DNA of 64,000 nt, taken from assembly GCF_002242805.1 (NCBI RefSeq), contig NZ_MCGQ01000007.1, positions 620,001-684,000 of the forward strand, given 5' to 3'. Position 1 is the stretch's first letter. The number at the start of each line of letters is the position of its first letter. Of this stretch, positions 15,710 to 21,530 are shown piece after piece. Under the pieces are notes generated by a model, which did not search any database, was not told the origin of the DNA, and saw only the letters and a program-made list of their open reading frames with translations. The stretch is from Streptomyces diastatochromogenes (GTDB taxonomy: Bacteria; Actinomycetota; Actinomycetes; Streptomycetales; Streptomycetaceae). The translations under genes and the position numbers were made by a program.

Positions 15710-16083
15710 GCGGGGCGGCCGTACGGGTCGACACGACGAGCCCCGTCCCGCCGTACGAACAGATCCGCGCCCAACTCGCCGCCCTGATCACGACGGGCCG
15801 CCTGCCGGAGGGCGAACGCCTGCCGACCGTACGGCAGCTGGCGGCCGACCTGGGCCTGGCAGCCGGCACGGTCGCCCGCGCCTACCGCGAGCTGGAGGCC
15901 GCTTCCCTGATCCTGACCCGGCGTGGCGCGGGGACACGGGTGGCTCCGCTGCCGCCGGGGGCGCGCCGCCGCGAAACGGCGGAACTCGCCCAGGTGACCG
16001 GGGATTTCGTTGCGCGGGCGCGGGCTCTGGGGTTCGGGGAGGAAGAGGTGCTGGAGGCGGTGCGACGGGCACTGCGGGCGTAG
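15706..16083 (+). CDS. GntR-family regulator, YtrA subfamily
   Basis: 125 residues. The winged helix-turn-helix covers 15-80: VPPYEQIRAQLAALITTGRLPEGERLPTVRQLAADLGLAAGTVARAYRELEAASLILTRRGAGTRV in outline, with GERLPTVRQLA and the recognition helix AAGTVARAYRELE. The remaining 45 residues form the short helical tail of the YtrA type, which lacks a large ligand domain; these regulators commonly sit with ABC transporters or membrane proteins and bind palindromes. Start: GTG 15706 overlapping the stop of the membrane-protein gene. It probably represses its own operon through the palindrome at 14825-14861. Confidence 0.88.
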   Translation: MSGAAVRVDTTSPVPPYEQIRAQLAALITTGRLPEGERLPTVRQLAADLGLAAGTVARAYRELEAASLILTRRGAGTRVAPLPPGARRRETAELAQVTGDFVARARALGFGEEEVLEAVRRALRA

Positions 16084-16277
16084 AGAGAGGGAGGACCACC
16101 TAGCCCGGAGCCCGGCGGAGCCGGACTCGAAGGAGGGCGGCCGGATCGCGGTCGACATCTGCCTCGTGCCGCGTCGCACCGTCATACTGGCGGGGATACG
16201 CACGCGATGCGCCCAGGCGTACCGCCCCGCACCACCCGCGCCCGTACACCTCTCCGACCAGGAACCGGAGCCCCGGC

Positions 16278-17216
16278 ATGACCGTCTGCCTGCTCCTGCT
16301 GAGCGTCGTCGCCCTGACGGCCGCCGTACCGGCGCCGCGCGCGCTGACCCGGGCCGCCTGGCCCGAGCGGGATCCCGTGGTCGCGCTGTGGGTGTGGCAG
16401 TGCCTGGTCGCCACGGTCCTGCTGTGCTGTCTGACCGCACTCGTGCTGGGTGCGGCGGCCGTCTTCCACACCGTCCGCGACCATGTCTTCGCCCCCGCGC
16501 CGCCCGCCGTCACCGCCGCGTACGACCTCTCCACCGCCCCGGTCTGGGCCGTCGCCCTCACCCTGCTGCTGGCCTGCGGTGCCGCCTGGACGACGGCGAT
16601 GCTCGCCCGGGAGATCGCCGAGGCCCGCCGCCGCCGTGGCCAAACCCGGGCGCACCTGCGCGAACGCGCACCCGACCTGCCCGGCGGACTTCCTGAGGCA
16701 CGCGGACCGATGCTGGTGCTGGAGGACGAGTACCCGGACGCCTGGTGGATGCCGGGCCACCCGGCCCAGCTGGTCGTGACCACCGGGGCGCTGCACCGCC
16801 TCACCGACCATCAGCTGGACGCGGTCCTCACCCACGAGCGCGGCCACGCGCGCGCCCACCACGACTGGCTGCTCCACCTGTCCACCGCGCTCGCCACGGG
16901 CTTCCCGCGCATCCCGCTCTTCGCCCACTTCTGCGACCAGACGCACCGGCTGGTCGAACTGGCCGCCGACGACACAGCGTCCCGCCGCTGCGGCCACCTC
17001 ACCACCGCCCTGGCCCTGATCGAGCTGAACCAGCACCGCGGCGTCCTGTCCTGCGCCTCCAGCCGCCGCCTCCTGGGCGAACGCGTGGACCGCCTCCTGG
17101 CGCCCCCACCGCGCCTGCTCCGCCGGCACCGGGCACTGACGACGACGGTGGCGGCACTGGTCCCGCTGCTGCCACTGCTGATCACGTTCGCTCCGGGGCT
17201 GACGGCACTGTCCTGA
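16278..17216 (+). CDS. M56-family membrane metallopeptidase, BlaR1-like
   Basis: 312 residues. It has four hydrophobic segments: 1-17, about 33-60, about 80-103, and a C-terminal one from 285 (TVAALVPLLPLLITFAPG). The zinc site is HERGH (HExxH) near residue 192 in LDAVLTHERGHARAHHDWLLHL, with downstream glutamate in LVELAADDTASRR as the third ligand. The domain faces the cytoplasm in BlaR1/MecR1-type peptidases. No penicillin-binding sensor domain is present and no BlaI/MecI repressor gene is adjacent, which is the usual partner, so the target is unknown. Start: ATG 16278 with GGAG 8 nt upstream. Confidence 0.85.
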   Translation: MTVCLLLLSVVALTAAVPAPRALTRAAWPERDPVVALWVWQCLVATVLLCCLTALVLGAAAVFHTVRDHVFAPAPPAVTAAYDLSTAPVWAVALTLLLACGAAWTTAMLAREIAEARRRRGQTRAHLRERAPDLPGGLPEARGPMLVLEDEYPDAWWMPGHPAQLVVTTGALHRLTDHQLDAVLTHERGHARAHHDWLLHLSTALATGFPRIPLFAHFCDQTHRLVELAADDTASRRCGHLTTALALIELNQHRGVLSCASSRRLLGERVDRLLAPPPRLLRRHRALTTTVAALVPLLPLLITFAPGLTALS

Positions 17217-17382
17217 TCTCGCTGGGGCTGCCGTCCCCACGTGGACCGAGCAGCCGACCCGAGTGGCAGATCTTCCCTGCCCTCGGGCAAAACCCCAGCT
17301 CAGCGACCTGTCCAACGCCCCTTCACCTGGCGCAACACTCCAGAAACACCCCATTCCCTACCTCGTCGGTATGGTTCCAGCC

Positions 17383-18174
17383 ATGCCACCCACCGACCGC
17401 CCCCGAGACCACGCCGGTCAGGGCGCCGCGACCACCGTCGCCGCCCACCGGATGCGTCGCCGGCTGCGCGCGGACCGGGCCCGGCAGCTCGCCGACCTCC
17501 TGCGCCACCAGCTCCTCACCGGCGCCTTCGAGGACGGCACCCTCCCCCACGAGTCCACCCTCGCCACCGACTACCGCGCCTCCCGCAACACCGTCCGCCA
17601 GGCCCTGGACCTGCTCCGGGCGGAAGGCCTGGTGGATCGGCTGCCGGGAGTCGGGACCGTCGTCGTCGCCCAGAAGTACCCGCACGGGCTCGACCGTCTG
17701 ATGGGCCTCGCGGAAACCCTCCGCGAACACGGCCGCGTCACCAACGAGGTCCGCACCATGGGCCCCGCCCCCGCGCCCGCCCCGGTGGCCGAACGCCTCC
17801 GCGTCCCGGCCGGCGCCGACGTCCTCTACATCGAACGCCTGCGCCGCCTGAACGGCCTCCCGCTCTCCCTCGACCTCACCTACATCCCGCTCGACGTCGG
17901 CACCTCCCTGCTCGGCGCCGACCTGGAGAACACCGATGTCTTCCGCCTGCTGGAAGCCATCACCGGCCAGCGGCTCGGCCACGCCGAGATCACCCTGGAG
18001 GCGGTGAACGCGGACGCCCACTCCGCCGCCGTGCTCCAGGCCCCGCGCGGTGCCGCCGTACTGATGCTGGAACGCCTCACGCACCTCGCCGACGGCCGCC
18101 CCGTCGACCTGGAGTTCATCCGCTTCCGCGGCGACCGCATCACCATGAGCGGCCTGCTCCACCGGTCGCTGTAA
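17383..18174 (+). CDS. GntR-family regulator with UTRA ligand domain
   Basis: 263 residues. A winged HTH occupies about 15-90 with FEDGTLPHESTLATDYRASRNTVRQALDLLRAEGLVDRLPGVGTVV, and the C-terminal domain is of the UTRA type (LYIERLRRLNGLPLSLDLTYIP, ...LEFIRFRGDRITMSG). HutC/FarR-type proteins of this group release DNA when a small molecule binds. It is the first gene of a run on the same strand with the ferredoxin, ABC importer and flavoprotein, so it probably controls them. ATG 17383 has no Shine-Dalgarno, and TATGGT at 17370-17375 lies 7 nt upstream, suggesting a leaderless transcript; ATG 17371 is the alternative. Confidence 0.85.
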   Translation: MPPTDRPRDHAGQGAATTVAAHRMRRRLRADRARQLADLLRHQLLTGAFEDGTLPHESTLATDYRASRNTVRQALDLLRAEGLVDRLPGVGTVVVAQKYPHGLDRLMGLAETLREHGRVTNEVRTMGPAPAPAPVAERLRVPAGADVLYIERLRRLNGLPLSLDLTYIPLDVGTSLLGADLENTDVFRLLEAITGQRLGHAEITLEAVNADAHSAAVLQAPRGAAVLMLERLTHLADGRPVDLEFIRFRGDRITMSGLLHRSL

Positions 18175-18207
18175 TCACCCTGCCTGACCCGTTTTCTGGA
18201 GACAGCC

Positions 18208-18435
18208 ATGCCTTTGGCGCCCCAGCGGGCCGACGTGCCCGTGACCATCGACGAGTCGAAATGCATCGACGGCTGCACGCTCTGCGTGGACATGTGCCCG
18301 CTGGACTCCCTCGCCATCGACGAGAGCAGCGGCAAGGCGTACATGCATGTCGACGAGTGCTGGTACTGCGGCCCGTGCGCGGCGCGCTGTCCCACCGGAG
18401 CTGTCACGGTCAACATGCCCTACCTGCTCCGCTGA
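18208..18435 (+). CDS. Small ferredoxin with two [4Fe-4S] clusters
   Basis: 75 residues. Two clusters are ligated by CIDGCTLCVDMCP (19-31) and CWYCGPCAARCP (51-62). The first has three residues between its first two cysteines, not the usual two. The second cluster's WYCGPC is like that of the AprB subunit of adenylylsulfate reductase. The protein is the electron-carrying partner expected for the large flavoprotein encoded four genes later. Start: ATG 18208; TTTTCTGGAGAC gives the ribosome-binding site. It lies 33 bp after the GntR gene and 36 bp before the binding protein gene, and reads as one operon. Confidence 0.85.
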   Translation: MPLAPQRADVPVTIDESKCIDGCTLCVDMCPLDSLAIDESSGKAYMHVDECWYCGPCAARCPTGAVTVNMPYLLR

Positions 18436-18471
18436 CCTTTCCGACCCGCTCCGGCGAGAGGCCGAACCACC

Positions 18472-19815
18472 ATGAACCGCAAGGCAGTCGCCCTGTCCGC
18501 CGCCGCGCTCCTCCTCCCCCTGTCCGCCTGCGGCGGCAGCGCCGAGGCGGGCAGCGGCTCCACGGTCACCGTGACCGTCGGCTACCAGTCCAAGACCATC
18601 AACACGGTCACCGCAGGAACCCTGCTCCGCTCGCTGGGCTACTTCGAGAAGCAGCTGAACTCCCTGCACGACGGCCACACCTACAAGGTCGACTGGCAGG
18701 ACTACGCCACCGGCGCCCCGATCACCGCCCAGATGACCGCAGGGAAGATCGACATCGGGTCGATGGGCGACTTCCCCCTGCTGCTGAACGCGGCCCGCGG
18801 CAAACAACTCGGCCGTCCCACCCACCTGGTGTCGGTCACCGGCTACAACCTGCGCGGCGGCCTCAACACCGTCGTCACCGCCCCGGACTCCAAGCTCGCC
18901 TCACTGCAGGACCTCAAGGGCAAGAAGGTCTCCACGAGCATCGGCTCCGCCGCCGACGGCACCCTCGTACGGGCCCTCCAACGTGCCGGCATCGACCCGA
19001 ACACCGGTGTCTCGAAGCTCAACCAGCAGCCTGCCGTAGGCGCTTCGGCCCTCTCCGCGGGCAGCGTGGACGCGCTGTCGCAGTTCGTCGCCTGGCCGGG
19101 CCTGCTCGCCTACCAGGGCAAGGCGAAGGCCCTGTACGACGGCGCGCAACTGAACCTCCCCACCTTCCACGGCGTCACCGCCCGCGAGGACTTCGCCAAG
19201 CAGCACCCGGCCGTTCTGGAGGCCTTCCTGAAGGCCCAGGCGCAGGCCACGGACTATCTCGACGACCACCCGGTAACCGCCGCGGAGAGGGTCGCCGAGG
19301 CCACCGGTCTGCCCGCCGAGGTCGTCTACCTCTACAACGGCGCCCACGGCATCGCCACCTTCGACCCGGCCGTCAAACCCCAGCTCGTCTCCGCGCTGAA
19401 GCAGGACGTCTCCGTCCTCAAGGCCGCCAAGCTCACCGGCGACATAGACGTGGACTCCTTCATCGACGACCGGTACGTGAAGAAGGCACTCGGCGCCTCC
19501 TACGCCGAGCGGCTCACCGCCACACCGGCACCGGCCGCGAGCGAGGTATGGCCCAAGGGCAGCGAGAAGACCGTCTCGTTCAAGTCGCCGAAGGAGCTGC
19601 TGGCCTACCTGGCCGGGCATCGGGGCGGCGTCCGCGCTGCCTACGTCCCCGACGCCACCACCGGCACCCTCTGGTTCGCCGACAAGGCGGTCTGGGTGGC
19701 CGACGGCGACCAGCTGCTGCCCTTCGTGGCCCCGGCGACCGCGCAGGCGTACATCGCGGCACACGGCGGCGCCCGTACCGTCTCGTACACCGACGCGCTC
19801 GGACGGTCCTCATGA
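18472..19815 (+). CDS. ABC importer substrate-binding lipoprotein with NosL-like C-terminal domain
   Basis: 447 residues. The signal ends in a lipobox (LPLSACGG, Cys at 20). Residues 30-350 form a SsuA/TauA-type binding protein (VTVGYQSKTINTVTAGTLLRSLGYFEKQL, GDFPLLLNAARG, KKVSTSIGSAADGTLVRALQRAG), the class that feeds sulfonates, nitrate, taurine or thiamin precursors to importers. Residues about 362-447 do not belong to that fold. They run VSFKSPKELLAYLAGHRGG, then DATTGTLWFADKAVWVADG, LLPFVAPATAQAYIAAHGG and VSYTDAL, which follow the NosL pattern (PKxxFxxL, tGxWidA..AwyV, ..iPFasraaAeaFaxxHGG). The metal-ligand Met/Cys of true NosL are not seen. Ligand unknown. Confidence 0.85.
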   Translation: MNRKAVALSAAALLLPLSACGGSAEAGSGSTVTVTVGYQSKTINTVTAGTLLRSLGYFEKQLNSLHDGHTYKVDWQDYATGAPITAQMTAGKIDIGSMGDFPLLLNAARGKQLGRPTHLVSVTGYNLRGGLNTVVTAPDSKLASLQDLKGKKVSTSIGSAADGTLVRALQRAGIDPNTGVSKLNQQPAVGASALSAGSVDALSQFVAWPGLLAYQGKAKALYDGAQLNLPTFHGVTAREDFAKQHPAVLEAFLKAQAQATDYLDDHPVTAAERVAEATGLPAEVVYLYNGAHGIATFDPAVKPQLVSALKQDVSVLKAAKLTGDIDVDSFIDDRYVKKALGASYAERLTATPAPAASEVWPKGSEKTVSFKSPKELLAYLAGHRGGVRAAYVPDATTGTLWFADKAVWVADGDQLLPFVAPATAQAYIAAHGGARTVSYTDALGRSS

Positions 19816-20738
19816 CCCGGCGGCCGCTCGCCCGGTATGCGCTGCGGGCGGCGTCCCTGGCCACCGCCCTCGGGCTCTGGCAGCTGCTGACCAGCGTGGA
19901 CGTCGACCTGTGGCTGCGCTTCTCGCAGTTCCCGACGGTCACCGACGTGGCCCGGGCCTTCGCCGACCGGCTCTCCGGGGCCGACTACTGGACCGACCTC
20001 ACCGACAGCCTCACCCGGATCCTCACCGGCTTCGCGCTGGCGGCCGTCCTCGGCGTGGCGACGGGCGTGCTCGTGGCCCGCTCGCGCCTCGCCGAGGACC
20101 TGCTCGGTCCGGTCCTGGAAGTCGTCCGCCCGATCCCGGCCATCGCTCTTGTCCCCGTCGCCATCCTCCTCTTCCCCTCGAACGAACAGGGCATCGTCTT
20201 CATCACCTGCACCGCCGCCTTCTTCCCCGTGCTGGTCTCCACCCGGCACGCGGTCCGGGCGCTCACCCCCGTCTGGGAGGAGGCGGTGCGCACCCTGGGC
20301 GGCGGCCGGCTGCGGATCCTCGGCTCCGTCGTGCTGCCGGGCGCGCTGCCCGGCATCTTCGGCGGACTGTCGGTCGGCATCGGCGTCTCGTGGATCTGTG
20401 TGATCTCCGCCGAGATGATCTCCGGCCAGTACGGCGTCGGTTACCGCACCTGGCAGGACTACACGGTCGTGAACTACCCGGGCGTCTTCGTCGGCATGGT
20501 CACGATCGGCGTCCTCGGCTGGGTCACCTCCACGGCCGTGGAACTCCTCGGCCGCCGTCTGACCCGCTGGCTGCCCCGCACCTCGTACGTGCCCGGCGGC
20601 CGGCCCCGCACTGCAGTGCCCCCACTCGCCGCCCCGGTCGCCGTGAAGGCCGAGCGCAACGCCGAGAACCAGCCCGAGGCCCAGCACCAGGACCACGACG
20701 AAACCGAGCAGGAGGCGCGGGATGAGCACCTCGTCTGA
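19812..20738 (+). CDS. SsuC/TauC-type ABC importer permease
   Basis: 308 residues with about six membrane helices. The EAA loop that contacts the ATPase is VWEEAVRTLGGGRLRILGSVVLPGALPGIFGGL near residue 155, of the binding-protein-dependent transport family. GFALAAVLGVATGVLVARSR and VRPIPAIALVPVAILLF are typical of sulfonate and nitrate importers. The last 25 residues (AENQPEAQHQDHDETEQ) are acidic and hydrophilic, an unusual tail. The ATG overlaps the stop of the binding-protein gene by 4 nt, and the 3' end overlaps the ATPase gene by 17 nt, so the three proteins are made in step. Confidence 0.87.
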   Translation: MTRRPLARYALRAASLATALGLWQLLTSVDVDLWLRFSQFPTVTDVARAFADRLSGADYWTDLTDSLTRILTGFALAAVLGVATGVLVARSRLAEDLLGPVLEVVRPIPAIALVPVAILLFPSNEQGIVFITCTAAFFPVLVSTRHAVRALTPVWEEAVRTLGGGRLRILGSVVLPGALPGIFGGLSVGIGVSWICVISAEMISGQYGVGYRTWQDYTVVNYPGVFVGMVTIGVLGWVTSTAVELLGRRLTRWLPRTSYVPGGRPRTAVPPLAAPVAVKAERNAENQPEAQHQDHDETEQEARDEHLV

Positions 20739-21519
20739 GACGGTCGAGACCGTCGCCGCACCGGCCGCGACGTCACGGGAGGACGTGCACGGCACCCGGC
20801 TCACCTTCCGTGCCGCCGTCCTGGGCCGGCCGGACGCCCCGGTCCTGCACGACGTCGACCTGGACGTCGCGCCCGGCGAGATCCTCACCGTCGTCGGCCC
20901 CTCCGGCTGCGGCAAGTCGACACTGCTGCGCACGCTCGCCGGGCTGCTGTCACCGCTGGCCGGAGCGGTGGAGCAGGACGGCAGCCCGCTGACCGGGCCG
21001 TCCGCCGACCGTGCGCTGGTCTTCCAGGAGGACGCGCTGCTGCCCTGGCGCACCCTGCGCGGAAACGTCGAACTCCCCCTGGCCATCGGCGGCGTACCGC
21101 GCGCCGAACGGCGTTCCCGGGCCGAGTCCTGGCTCGGGCGCGTCGGACTCAGCGCACAGGCGGGGCAGTTGCCGCACCGCGTCTCCGGCGGGCAGCGCCA
21201 GCGCGCCCAGTTGGCCCGCGCGTTGGCCGACAGCCCGCGCGCGGTCCTCATGGACGAGCCTTTCGGCGCCCTCGACGCCCAGACCCGCTCCGGCATGCAG
21301 GACCTGCTGGTTGAAGTGTTGCGCGGCTCGGGCGCGACCGTCGTCTTCGTCACGCACGACGTGGACGAGGCGCTCTTCCTCGGCGACCGCGTCGCCCTCC
21401 TCGGGGCCGGCCGCGTGGCCTCCGTACGCGACGTACCGCGTCCGCGTGACCGCGGCGCCCTCGACGACCCGGCCCGCGCGGCCCTGCGCCGCGCCGTCCT
21501 CTCCTCGCTCGGCACCTGA
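20722..21519 (+). CDS. SsuB/TauB-type ABC importer ATPase
   Basis: 265 residues. Walker A GPSGCGKS near residue 57, Q-loop LVFQEDALLPWRTL, signature HRVSGGQRQRAQLARALADSPRAVLMDEPFGALDAQT, and H-switch VFVTHDVDEALFLGD. The FQE-D-LLPW sequence is that of the SsuB/TauB/NrtD group that imports sulfur- or nitrogen-containing organic anions. A 30-residue N-terminal extension rich in Ala/Thr/Val precedes the ATPase. It overlaps the permease gene by 17 nt and is followed 11 bp later by the flavoprotein gene. Confidence 0.88.
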   Translation: MSTSSETVETVAAPAATSREDVHGTRLTFRAAVLGRPDAPVLHDVDLDVAPGEILTVVGPSGCGKSTLLRTLAGLLSPLAGAVEQDGSPLTGPSADRALVFQEDALLPWRTLRGNVELPLAIGGVPRAERRSRAESWLGRVGLSAQAGQLPHRVSGGQRQRAQLARALADSPRAVLMDEPFGALDAQTRSGMQDLLVEVLRGSGATVVFVTHDVDEALFLGDRVALLGAGRVASVRDVPRPRDRGALDDPARAALRRAVLSSLGT

Positions 21520-21530
21520 AAGGCACCCCG

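Noticed and set aside
16084..16277. A BlaI/MecI-type repressor gene next to the M56 peptidase
   Set aside because: No such frame or HTH motif is present in the spacer; the neighbours are GntR proteins.
17241..20738. Very long plus-strand frame of over 1,100 codons
   Set aside because: It runs through the GntR, ferredoxin and binding-protein genes in another frame and only its end coincides with the true permease gene. GC-rich third positions keep off-frame reading open; protein motifs are seen only in the real frames.
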